Source: JBBIOU01 sp037443205 (GTDB taxonomy: Bacteria > Bacteroidota > Bacteroidia > Flavobacteriales_D > UBA2798). From it: DNA of 64,000 nucleotides. The stretch's first letter is position 1; each line of letters starts with the position of its first letter. A program made the position numbers and the translations under genes. Shown here piece after piece: positions 57,141-64,000 of this stretch. Under the pieces are notes generated by a model, which ran no database searches, was not told where the DNA came from, and saw only the letters and a list, made by a program, of their open reading frames with translations. Where the stretch lies: contig JBBIOU010000006.1 of NCBI GenBank assembly GCA_037443205.1, forward strand, positions 1 to 64,000. The letters are read 5' to 3'.

Positions 57141-58063
57141 TGGAAGATAAACTTAAAATATCTGTGGTAATACCTGTATATAACAGCGAAAAATCTATTG
57201 CAGAACTTGTAGATAGAATTGTTAAAACTTTGCAAAATTATATATTTGAAATAATTCTGGTTAATGACGGAAGTAAAGACAAAAGTTGGATTGAGATAGA
57301 AAAACAAAAAAATATCTATCCTGATAAAATTCGGGCAATTAATTTGACAAAAAATTTTGGACAGCATAATGCATTGTTATGCGGTTTTAGCTTTTGTAAC
57401 AACGATTTAATTATAACGCTTGATGATGATTTACAACATCCCCCTGAAGAAATCAATAAGCTTGTTGCTACATATATTAATACCGATGCAGATGTAATTT
57501 ATGGTATGTATAAACAAAAAAATCATTCCTTCATCAGAAATACCGGAAGCGCAATACTTAGAAAAACTTCCGATTACAGGGAAATTAACCAATCGGGTGG
57601 CTCATCCTTTCGCCTGATAAAAAAAAGACTAATAGATATATTAATAAGCAAACACGCTAATCATTATTTGTATATAGACGAAATTCTGAATTGGTATAAA
57701 TCGGCCGTTGCATTGGTTGAAGTAGAACATCATCCTCGAAAATACGGTAAGTCAGGTTATACAATTAGTAAATTAATAATAATATACATAAATAATTTAT
57801 ATCATTACAGTACAAAACCTTTAAAAATTATTGCAGGCATTGGTTTTTTTACTTCTATTATTTCGTTTTTAATAGGCTTGCGCTTCATTTACAAAAAGAT
57901 TGTACACGGTATTGAAGTACCCGGATACACTTCAATTATTGTTAGTATTATGTTTAGCACCGGATTAATTTTATTGTGTTTAGGTATCATCGGAAATTAC
58001 TTATATAAACTTTATCATCTGCAACAGAAAAGACCTCCATATACCATAAAAAATATTTTGTAA
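57140..58063 (+). CDS. GT2 glycosyltransferase, polyprenyl-phosphate type
   Basis: A 307-residue protein of the DPM1/GtrB/ArnC group. The GT-A domain starts ISVVIPVYNSEKSI, has the nucleotide motif VNDGSKD, the metal-binding LDDDLQHPPEE (94-104) and the product-site signature RKYGKSGYTISKL. Two C-terminal membrane segments (about 229-252 and 265-290) anchor it. Family members transfer a sugar to undecaprenyl phosphate on the cytoplasmic face. The ATG at 57140 overlaps the SDR stop by one base; a longer frame starting at 57077 is rejected. Confidence 0.9.
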   Translation: MEDKLKISVVIPVYNSEKSIAELVDRIVKTLQNYIFEIILVNDGSKDKSWIEIEKQKNIYPDKIRAINLTKNFGQHNALLCGFSFCNNDLIITLDDDLQHPPEEINKLVATYINTDADVIYGMYKQKNHSFIRNTGSAILRKTSDYREINQSGGSSFRLIKKRLIDILISKHANHYLYIDEILNWYKSAVALVEVEHHPRKYGKSGYTISKLIIIYINNLYHYSTKPLKIIAGIGFFTSIISFLIGLRFIYKKIVHGIEVPGYTSIIVSIMFSTGLILLCLGIIGNYLYKLYHLQQKRPPYTIKNIL

Positions 58064-58064
58064 A

Positions 58065-58745
58065 GTGATAATCCAAAAATACAATATTAAATTAAGCAGA
58101 TTAACACTTGAGGACATTGAATTAGTCAGAGAAAAAAGGAACAGCGCTGATATCAGAAAGTATATGATTTACCAGAAATATATTGAACCTGATGCACAGC
58201 TCAAATGGTTTCATAATATAAACAACGTTTATAATATATACTTATTAATTGAAGTTGATGGAAAAAAAATAGGATTAGTTAACGGTAAAAATTCTGATTT
58301 TAAAAAAAAAGAATCGGAAGGAGGAATTTTTGTATGGGACGAAAACTATCGTAATACCATAATTCCTGCTTTAGTATCTGTTATAACGCTTGATTATATT
58401 TTCCTTATCTGTGAGTTTGAAAAATCATATATCAAAGTATTAGATACCAATAAAAATGCAATTATGTTTAACAAGCAGATTGGCTATGAACTATATGAAT
58501 CAAAACCTGAGTTGGGATATAGTATTTATGTACTGAATAAAGAACGGTATTTAAGTAAAATCAAATTATTTAGAAAAGTCATTGCAAAATTAACGGGTGA
58601 TGGTACAGAGCTGGGTATTCAAAATTTTTCTTTTTCGGGTGTTTCAGATCAGGACATTCAACTTCTTTATGGAGATTTACCCGGCTACCTCAAGCAAAAA
58701 ATAAATGTGGTATTAAAAAATGAAAACAGAAAATTGCTTGAATAA
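58065..58745 (+). CDS. GNAT N-acetyltransferase-like protein
   Basis: A 226-residue protein starting at GTG. Residues about 8-160 form a GNAT fold like PseH-type sugar acetyltransferases: LTLEDIELVREKRNSADIRKYM, LKWFHNINN, YLLIEVDGKKIGLV and LDTNKNAIMFNKQIGYELYES. An extra C-terminal region of about 65 residues (LTGDGTELGIQNFSFSGVSDQDI) is unassigned. The operon context suggests that it acylates an amino sugar, possibly with the ACP-bound acyl group. It overlaps the next gene by 26 bases. Confidence 0.72.
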   Translation: MIIQKYNIKLSRLTLEDIELVREKRNSADIRKYMIYQKYIEPDAQLKWFHNINNVYNIYLLIEVDGKKIGLVNGKNSDFKKKESEGGIFVWDENYRNTIIPALVSVITLDYIFLICEFEKSYIKVLDTNKNAIMFNKQIGYELYESKPELGYSIYVLNKERYLSKIKLFRKVIAKLTGDGTELGIQNFSFSGVSDQDIQLLYGDLPGYLKQKINVVLKNENRKLLE

Positions 58746-59496
58746 AATTAAATTAAAATATCATTCCCCATTTTATTCGTTTATACACAATCAAGATAAA
58801 AATACCAGTAAGGATACTTTTTATAATACAGATGATTTTACTTGGGTAAAAGATGTAGAACAAAATTTTAAAATTATTAAAGATGAAGTTTTAAATTATT
58901 TATCAAATAATCATCATCAATTAAAACCGTATTTTGCATCTTCAATGATAAATAAAGCAGAAAACTGGAAGGTATTGGGTTTTTTATTTTGGGGAAATAA
59001 AATGTCTGTTCATGTAATGCGTGCTTGTCCGGCTACGCTCAGTATTTTAAAACGAATACCCGGTTTGGTATCAGCTTCTATTAGTATTACCGAACCATAT
59101 ACAGATATAAAACCCCATTACGGAGATACGGATGCCATATATCGTTGCCATTTTGGAATTGAAATACCAGCTTCATTGCCCTATTGCGGATTTAGAGTAG
59201 CTTATGAAGATAGAAGATGGGAAGAGGGTAAAATACTTATGTTTAACGATGCTAATTATCACAGAGGTTGGAATTATACCCCTAAACGCAGAATAATTTT
59301 GATTTTAGATGTACTAAAAGAACAATATATCCCTCATAAAAAATGGATATGTTCTATGGTTTTATCCGGCCTATATATGCAATTTATCAAACAAAAATTT
59401 TCCATATCATATAAGCGAAGCGGAGTGTTTTTTAAGCCTGTATTTTATTTCATAGCTTGTGTGATTTATCTTATAAAATCAATTACACCCGAATAG
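58720..59496 (+). CDS. aspartyl/asparaginyl beta-hydroxylase family protein
   Basis: A 258-residue Fe(II)/2-oxoglutarate dioxygenase relative. The iron-binding His144 (YRCHFGIEIP) and His181 (NDANYHRGWN) fit the AspH-type two-His pattern, with RRWEEGKILMFND and RRIILILDV as core strands. His133/Asp136 (PHYGDT) are nearby. The C-terminus has a hydrophobic stretch (about residues 240-255), possibly membrane-associated. Bacterial relatives hydroxylate lipid A acyl chains (LpxO) or peptides, so the target could be the acyl group or glycan of this operon. It overlaps the GNAT gene and ends the operon. Confidence 0.82.
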   Translation: MKTENCLNKIKLKYHSPFYSFIHNQDKNTSKDTFYNTDDFTWVKDVEQNFKIIKDEVLNYLSNNHHQLKPYFASSMINKAENWKVLGFLFWGNKMSVHVMRACPATLSILKRIPGLVSASISITEPYTDIKPHYGDTDAIYRCHFGIEIPASLPYCGFRVAYEDRRWEEGKILMFNDANYHRGWNYTPKRRIILILDVLKEQYIPHKKWICSMVLSGLYMQFIKQKFSISYKRSGVFFKPVFYFIACVIYLIKSITPE

Positions 59497-59549
59497 TTTG
59501 TTTAAACAATGATGCCAAAAATTTGATGATATATATTATAATAAAAAAA

Positions 59550-60623
59550 TTACAAACTCTGTTTATCTTTTATAAATCTAAATCTTTCGTAGTTAAAGTA
59601 ATTGCTGTATTTAAACCATTGATATAATTTTAGAGAGATATAACTTAATGTTTTTCTGAACCATACCGGATAATAAAAAAAATAACCTCTTACAATAGAC
59701 ATATTTATGCGATATCTTATAAAAGAAATAATCTTTTTCCATAAATAATATACTTTAAATTGGTATGGTGCGTTATATCCTAATTTGTATGCGTAACTAT
59801 GCACTCTGTAGTTAATGTAATTTACTTCCTTTTCAGATAAACCTTTCTTCCATTTACCAATGTTATCAGTGTTTACAGGTTTTAATAATTCTTTATGGAA
59901 ATGATTAAAAGCTTCTAATTGTTTTTTATCAGCCTCTGCTGCTTTGCGGTTAAAATCAAATACAGCATCCGTATAAGCAAGTCCTAAAAAATGAAGCAGA
60001 TCTTTCATTATTTCGTTTTTACGGCCAACAAGATCTTCATATTTCACCGTAAAAAATTTGTCAGGGTATTTTTGTTTATATTTCTCTACCAGTAAGTTGC
60101 CTTGTAACCAGTTTTCTATTAAAAATTCTGTTTTTTTTATTTCGGTTAATCGCTTTACTGAATATACATTGTCTCTGAAATCTCTGTAGAGATGTATAAA
60201 TTTAGATTCCGGAAATATGTTTATTATCTTATCAGTAAAATGTATATATTCAGGATTTTTATCAATAATTATCTTAATGTTTTCTTTTTCTTCTTCAGGA
60301 AAATATTTAAATGAGGTATAAACTAATTTTACCAACGATTTGAAATTTATTTCTTCATTGTAGTTTTTGATTTTATTTTCCAAGTAGTTTCTGTCAATTT
60401 TCCAATACGTGCTAAACTTATGGTCATTGTATAAGTTATTTAAAAAATCATTTATTATCGCATTATTCCACGAATTTATGCGGGCATATTTTTTTTGCAA
60501 ATTAACAATTAACTTGGATTCTATGGGTGCACATATATGTGGGTGCATAGATAGCATAGATTGCAACAGGGTAGTGCCTGAGCGTCCTATTCCTAAAATA
60601 AAATATATCGGAATATTATTCAT
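59550..60623 (-). CDS. sulfotransferase
   Basis: A 357-residue PAPS-dependent sulfotransferase. The 5'-phosphosulfate loop is GIGRSGTTLL (11-20), and the 3'-phosphate motif lies in FIHLYRDFRDNVYSVKRL. A positively charged C-terminal stretch (about residues 270-357) is rich in aromatic and basic residues. No PAPS-synthesis genes are nearby. It converges on the glycan operon and could modify its product, but convergent orientation means a separate transcript. Confidence 0.85.
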   Translation of the reverse strand: MNNIPIYFILGIGRSGTTLLQSMLSMHPHICAPIESKLIVNLQKKYARINSWNNAIINDFLNNLYNDHKFSTYWKIDRNYLENKIKNYNEEINFKSLVKLVYTSFKYFPEEEKENIKIIIDKNPEYIHFTDKIINIFPESKFIHLYRDFRDNVYSVKRLTEIKKTEFLIENWLQGNLLVEKYKQKYPDKFFTVKYEDLVGRKNEIMKDLLHFLGLAYTDAVFDFNRKAAEADKKQLEAFNHFHKELLKPVNTDNIGKWKKGLSEKEVNYINYRVHSYAYKLGYNAPYQFKVYYLWKKIISFIRYRINMSIVRGYFFYYPVWFRKTLSYISLKLYQWFKYSNYFNYERFRFIKDKQSL

Positions 60624-60652
60624 AAAAAATCCGACACAAATGTATCGGATTT
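60621..60652 (-). terminator. intrinsic terminator of ndk
   Basis: On the minus strand an 8-bp stem AAATCCGA/TCGGATTT (60652-60645 and 60634-60627) with a 10-base loop is followed by a T run. It lies 24 bases past the ndk stop and just before the sulfotransferase ATG. The loop contains the TACATTTG promoter element. Confidence 0.7.
60637..60644 (-). promoter_or_regulatory. -7 promoter element before the sulfotransferase gene, inside the terminator loop
   Basis: Minus strand TACATTTG matches TAnnTTTG, 13 bases before the ATG at 60623, within the loop of the ndk terminator. Confidence 0.35.
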
Positions 60653-60676
60653 ATGGGGTAAAAACTGATATAGTTC

Positions 60677-61096
60677 TTAAAATCTTTCAAAGCCCGAAAA
60701 AAAGAAATTGGCTTCAATTTCGGCATTTTCATCACTATCTGATCCATGTACTGCATTTTTTGCTTTTGATTCTGCAAATAGTTTTCTTACGGTACCTTCT
60801 TCAGCTTGTGCCGGGTCAGTGGCACCTATAAGTTTTCTAAAATCAGCCACGGCATTTTCCTTTTCCAATATAGCAGCGAAAATCGGGCCCGAAGTCATAT
60901 ATTCTACTAATTCTCCGTAAAAAGGCCTTTCTTTATGCACCTCGTAAAATTTAGCAGCTTGTTGGGTAGATAAGCGAGTGTATTTCAAGGCTGTAATTTT
61001 AAAACCATTACTAATAAACATATCAATTATTTTTCCGCTGTGTCCGTTCATTACGGCATCGGGCTTAATCATTGTGAAAGTTGTTTTTCCTGCCAT
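60677..61096 (-). CDS. ndk: nucleoside diphosphate kinase
   Basis: Exchanges the gamma-phosphate between nucleoside di- and triphosphates. The N-terminus FTMIKPDAVMNGHSGKII, the active-site KNAVHGSDSDENAEIEANFFF with the phosphohistidine, and the RPFYGELVEYMTSGP region are intact. The 139-residue length is standard. A TACTTTTG element lies 30 bases upstream, and a hairpin terminator follows the stop. Confidence 0.97.
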   Translation of the reverse strand: MAGKTTFTMIKPDAVMNGHSGKIIDMFISNGFKITALKYTRLSTQQAAKFYEVHKERPFYGELVEYMTSGPIFAAILEKENAVADFRKLIGATDPAQAEEGTVRKLFAESKAKNAVHGSDSDENAEIEANFFFSGFERF

Positions 61097-61126
61097 TTTT
61101 TTGATTTTTTTCTGTTAAAACGGCTG

Positions 61127-61134
61127 CAAAAGTA
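61127..61134 (-). promoter_or_regulatory. -7 promoter element before ndk
   Basis: Minus strand TACTTTTG matches TAnnTTTG, 30 bases before the ATG at 61096. Confidence 0.45.
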
Positions 61135-61441
61135 ATAATTAACCCATATTCATTGTCAGAATTTTTTATTTATCCCCAATTTTTATTATTTACTAAAAAT
61201 TCAGAGAGCTAATATATGGGATGTATCAACGAAAGCATCTTTTTAAATAGGAGCTAAAATTTATTATTTTTAAAAACAAATAGATAATACACATTAAGGA
61301 ATGGGTTACTTCATTCACTGCTTAAGACAGAATATTTTAAAGCGTTTAAACCTCTGATACCGAATTGAGAAAATAAGCTATTCGTACAAAACAATAGAAA
61401 CCCGGTTTGTCGCAAAAAAATAAGATTTTTTTAGATTTTAT

Positions 61442-61575
61442 CCCGCATTACGCATTAGTATGCGTAATGCTTGCCTGATGGCGGATAACCCAAATCCCAC
61501 CCCTTTGCCAAAGCACTCAGTCCGCCTCTGGCGGAAAATTTGGATTTATTTCAAATTTCTAATGCTGAATTTGGG
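61442..61575 (-). mobile_element. 134-bp MITE-like element, copy B
   Basis: Reverse-complement match to copy A, with about six differences in 134 bases by eye. The ends are CCCGCATTACGCATTAG and the complement of CCCAAATTCAGCATTAG. A perfect 10-bp stem (GCATTACGCA with TGCGTAATGC) lies at the left end and a CCGCC/GGCGG hairpin in the middle. Both outer flanks are TTTAT (61437-61441 and 61576-61580), a 5-bp direct repeat different from that of copy A. Confidence 0.8.
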
Positions 61576-61721
61576 TTTATTAGTTTTTACGGGTGTTTGG
61601 TAATAGGGTTATAATACATATTATCAGCTCTATCTCCCTAAAATCAGGGTGGTAAATGTAAAATTCAAAAGAAACGCCCCCTTTTTTCTTTCAAAAAAAC
61701 TTGTATGTTATTAAATATTGC

Positions 61722-61729
61722 TATTTTTG
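61722..61729 (+). promoter_or_regulatory. -7 promoter element before the lipoprotein gene
   Basis: TATTTTTG matches TAnnTTTG, 25 bases before the ATG at 61755, with a TTG 18 bases upstream (61701-61703) as a plausible -33 element. Confidence 0.5.
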
Positions 61730-61754
61730 TTGTACATAAATTAGTGCATACAAT

Positions 61755-62639
61755 ATGAAATACAACAAAATAGCAATTATCAGCTCACTAACATTAGCCA
61801 TCTCTTTACCGGCTTGTGATGGAGGAGAAAAGAATGATGAATTTGAAAATAAGGACACAACGGAGCAAATCCTTACTGAACCTGAACCCCAGGTATTTTA
61901 TCAAATACCAACACCTAACGAGTTTTTTACCGTTATTAAAGAAATTGGTGGTGCAGGAAAACAAGAATTGATGAACCCACTGGCCAACAAAGAAAAATAT
62001 CTTGATAACAAAAGCAAAGCATTAAATTTTGGAGTATATTCTGCCGACCTGGCCTATGCCAGTTGCTACGATATGGGGCCAATAAGTTTTAACTATTTTA
62101 AAGTGGTTGACGATATGAGTCGTGAACTGGATATTAATGCAGCATTTGACGAGTCGGTATTTAAAAGAATTGAAGATAATATCAATAACGGTGATTCATT
62201 ACTAAATATTTCTAACGACAAATACTTTGAAGCATACAGTTACCTGGAAGAAAACGAACGTGGCAATATTCTTTCATTGGTAGTTGCGGGTGGCTGGGTT
62301 GAAAGTATGCACATTGTAATGAGCCTGGCCGGAAAATTTGCAGATAGTAATCCCATTATTGAGCGTATAGCCGACCAAAAGTACACCCTTGAAAATATAA
62401 TTGATTTTATGTCTAAGTATCAGGATGATAGCGATGTAAATTCTGTAAAGACTGATTTAGCCAAGTTGCTGGATATTTTTAATAAAGCTGAAGTATCAGT
62501 TACAGAATCAACATCAGGCGAGAAAGACGGGCAACTTTCACTAAGTGGAGGCACCGAAATTAAATTTAATAAAGAAATTTATAACGAGTTACTACAAGCA
62601 GTTAAAAATATCAGAACCAAAATTATTAACGCAGAATAA
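61755..62639 (+). CDS. hypothetical lipoprotein
   Basis: A 294-residue envelope lipoprotein with lipobox SLPAC (Cys21). The body is acidic and helical, with motifs TPNEFFTVIKEIGGAGKQELMNPLANKEKYLDNKSKALNFG split over two helices, SADLAYASCYD, and VAGGWVESMHIVMSLAGKF. No catalytic site is seen. It leads a plus-strand pair with the secreted protein 12 bases downstream. Function unknown. Confidence 0.75.
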   Translation: MKYNKIAIISSLTLAISLPACDGGEKNDEFENKDTTEQILTEPEPQVFYQIPTPNEFFTVIKEIGGAGKQELMNPLANKEKYLDNKSKALNFGVYSADLAYASCYDMGPISFNYFKVVDDMSRELDINAAFDESVFKRIEDNINNGDSLLNISNDKYFEAYSYLEENERGNILSLVVAGGWVESMHIVMSLAGKFADSNPIIERIADQKYTLENIIDFMSKYQDDSDVNSVKTDLAKLLDIFNKAEVSVTESTSGEKDGQLSLSGGTEIKFNKEIYNELLQAVKNIRTKIINAE

Positions 62640-62651
62640 TTTTTAATAATT

Positions 62652-63323
62652 ATGTACATGACAACGTTTAATAAATTATTTTTTGCACTTTCTTTACCGG
62701 TAAGTATGGCTATGGCTACTACCGGTTTTTCTCAAAACTGTAAAGGTATTGAGTACGATTGTGCTCCAACCAAAAAACAACTGGATGCAGATAATGCAGG
62801 TAAGGAAAAAAATAAAAACAATTACCCCTGGTTCCAGAATAATCAATCCAGATTCGGTACCTTTGTTTACGGGGATACAACATTTATAAATATCGTTGTT
62901 TATAAAGGAACCAACTATCGCATATCCTTTTGTTCGCCCGATAAAAATGTAAACGGTAAAATTACATTTCAATTAACCGAAACCAAAACAACAGGAGAAA
63001 CAATAACTACTTATACCGTTAAAAAAGAAGATAAATATAACGATGAAGGACAGGTTGTAGGCCAGGATGAAGTAACGGAAAGAAAAGATAAAAGAGTATA
63101 TAACAAAAACGAAGTAGTTTTGTATGATAACACTACCGATAATATGAAACAATGGAAAGAATTTACTACCGATAAAACCAGAAAAATTACCGTTAAAGTT
63201 ATAATTCCGGGTAGTGCCAATGCGTCAGATAACAGTAAAAATAAACTTTCTCCTGCCGGATACGCCTGTGTAGGCATGCTATTACAGCATCAACGTGGGC
63301 CCGGAGCTACCGGATGGAAATAA
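62652..63323 (+). CDS. hypothetical secreted protein
   Basis: A 223-residue exported protein; the signal peptide ends near TTGFSQ. A short Cys-bearing segment (NCKGIEYDCAPTKKQ) is followed by a beta-rich domain (FGTFVYGDTTFINIVVYKGTNYRISFCSPDKN) and a charged stretch. No known domain was recognised. The start may be the first ATG or the ATG two codons on. It is 12 bases behind the lipoprotein gene and ends at a strong terminator, so the two form a closed unit. Confidence 0.72.
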   Translation: MYMTTFNKLFFALSLPVSMAMATTGFSQNCKGIEYDCAPTKKQLDADNAGKEKNKNNYPWFQNNQSRFGTFVYGDTTFINIVVYKGTNYRISFCSPDKNVNGKITFQLTETKTTGETITTYTVKKEDKYNDEGQVVGQDEVTERKDKRVYNKNEVVLYDNTTDNMKQWKEFTTDKTRKITVKVIIPGSANASDNSKNKLSPAGYACVGMLLQHQRGPGATGWK

Positions 63324-63341
63324 ATATATTAAAACAAATGC

Positions 63342-63370
63342 AAGGCATCTTTTGGATGCCTTTTTTATTT
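63342..63370 (+). terminator. intrinsic terminator
   Basis: AAGGCATC (63342-63349) and GATGCCTT (63355-63362) form a perfect 8-bp stem with a 5-base loop, followed by a T-rich tract. It lies 18 bases after the secreted-protein stop and just before the TPR gene. Confidence 0.85.
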
Positions 63371-63381
63371 TTAAAAAAATT

Positions 63382-64000
63382 ATGCTCCCAAAAATATTAT
63401 TTAGTTTAATAATAGTTCTATATAGTTATACTGCAAGCGGGGTATTAAACCTGGATAGCTTAACCAATATTTTAAAGCAGGATGTTCCCGATTCAACATA
63501 TTATAAAACTGTATTTGCGTTATCTAAAGAATATCACAATAAAAGAGAATTTGCACAAGCCATAAAAATACTTAAAGAAGCACTTGATTTAGCTGTTAAA
63601 ACAAACAACAAAAATAAAATTGCTGCTATCTATTCTGAGATAGGTAATAATTATCATAATTTAGAACAAAGTTCCGAAGCATTAGAGTATTTGTTTAAAT
63701 CTTTGCTCCTGGTTGAAGAGTTAAAAGATACCTCATTGTTAATAATTAATTATAATACAATAGGTATAATTTATTCAAATCAAAAAAAGCATGATTTAGC
63801 CCTGAAATATTTTCAAAAATATGCCAATACGGCAAAAAGTATGAAAAACAATAAAATACATTTGATGCGCTCTTACAATAATATAGGTATCACATACAAA
63901 AACAAAGGGGATTTAAAAAGCGCTGAGATATATTATAGAAAAGCTTTGAAATATGCTAAAGAAACTGATTACAAAGTAGGTGAGATGTCTTGTTATTACA
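63382..64000 (+). CDS. TPR protein, N-terminal part (runs off the window)
   Basis: An open frame from ATG 63382 continues past the window edge, giving at least 206 residues. A signal peptide (MLPKILFSLIIVLYSYTASG) is followed by TPR repeats such as AAIYSEIGNNYHNLEQSSEALEYLFKSLLL, LIINYNTIGIIYSNQKKHDLALKYF and RSYNNIGITYKNKGDLKSAEIYYRKAL, each with the expected small and aromatic positions. The layout matches the N-terminus of the TPR-SpoIIE phosphatase at 37050; a histidine kinase or regulator output is equally possible since the C-terminus is missing. Confidence 0.82.
   Translation, partial: MLPKILFSLIIVLYSYTASGVLNLDSLTNILKQDVPDSTYYKTVFALSKEYHNKREFAQAIKILKEALDLAVKTNNKNKIAAIYSEIGNNYHNLEQSSEALEYLFKSLLLVEELKDTSLLIINYNTIGIIYSNQKKHDLALKYFQKYANTAKSMKNNKIHLMRSYNNIGITYKNKGDLKSAEIYYRKALKYAKETDYKVGEMSCYY

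Larger units (their letters stand above)
61097..61754. other. intergenic region with the second mobile element
   Basis: About 660 bases between divergent genes without a plausible protein. It holds the ndk promoter element, MITE copy B (61442-61575) and the promoter element of the lipoprotein gene. Nothing else was recognised. Confidence 0.6.

Noticed and set aside
1..64000. CRISPR array, tRNA, rRNA or prophage
   Set aside because: No regularly spaced repeats, no cloverleaf with a recognisable T-arm, and no phage structural or integrase genes were seen on reading; a dedicated tRNA scan was not possible.

Overview
The window is chromosomal DNA from a member of the Bacteroidota. The evidence is AT-rich sequence, -7 elements of the Bacteroidota form TAnnTTTG in front of many genes, few Shine-Dalgarno sequences, a type IX secretion C-terminal signal (3284-5461), a SusC/TonB-type outer-membrane receptor, and family-typical genes (DUF4290 beside murA, recF plus DUF721, a GH3 enzyme, a long-form IspH, a Bacteroidota-type YidC). 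The genus cannot be read from the sequence. No rRNA, tRNA, CRISPR array, prophage or IS transposase was seen.

Layout. 1-9462: minus-strand genes for hydroxyacyl-CoA dehydrogenase, YidC and a secreted FG-GAP protein, then the operon pyrD-hisS-hutH. 9610-16511: polyphosphate kinase, an M23 peptidase with a GH3 adenylase, and an RND/MMPL exporter. 16639-27712: plus-strand ispH, apbE, msrC, an Ig-like lipoprotein, the malic enzyme fusion, a DUF4349 lipoprotein and a large AsmA protein. 27777-33047: minus-strand SpoIIE phosphatase, an orphan DGQHR (DndB-like) protein and a TonB-type receptor, separated by an unusually empty stretch. 33207-46464: housekeeping genes (purE, obg, recF, DUF721, phoH-like, methylmalonyl-CoA mutase, MscS) with a cysteine-less dihydrolipoamide-dehydrogenase-like flavoprotein, an NlpC/P60 lipoprotein and a TPR-SpoIIE sensor phosphatase. 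47005-51366: murA, DUF4290 and a UvrD/PcrA helicase.

51475-60623 is the most system-like part. A GT-C/TPR (TMTC-like) membrane protein is followed by a tightly packed operon of KASIII-like enzyme, atypical acyl carrier protein, second KASIII-like enzyme, SDR, polyprenyl-phosphate-type GT2 glycosyltransferase, GNAT acyltransferase and Asp/Asn-hydroxylase-like protein, with a convergent sulfotransferase. The likely reading is that the ACP module builds a short (hydroxy)acyl group, the GNAT transfers it to a sugar, and the GT2/GT-C pair moves a lipid-linked sugar to the periplasm. This is inference from gene content.

Two near-identical 134-bp non-coding elements (46800-46933 and 61442-61575, inverted) have imperfect terminal inverted repeats and are each flanked by a different 5-bp direct repeat (ATTAT and TTTAT). 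They look like a MITE family that lies either side of the murA-to-ndk segment. The window ends inside a TPR protein gene.
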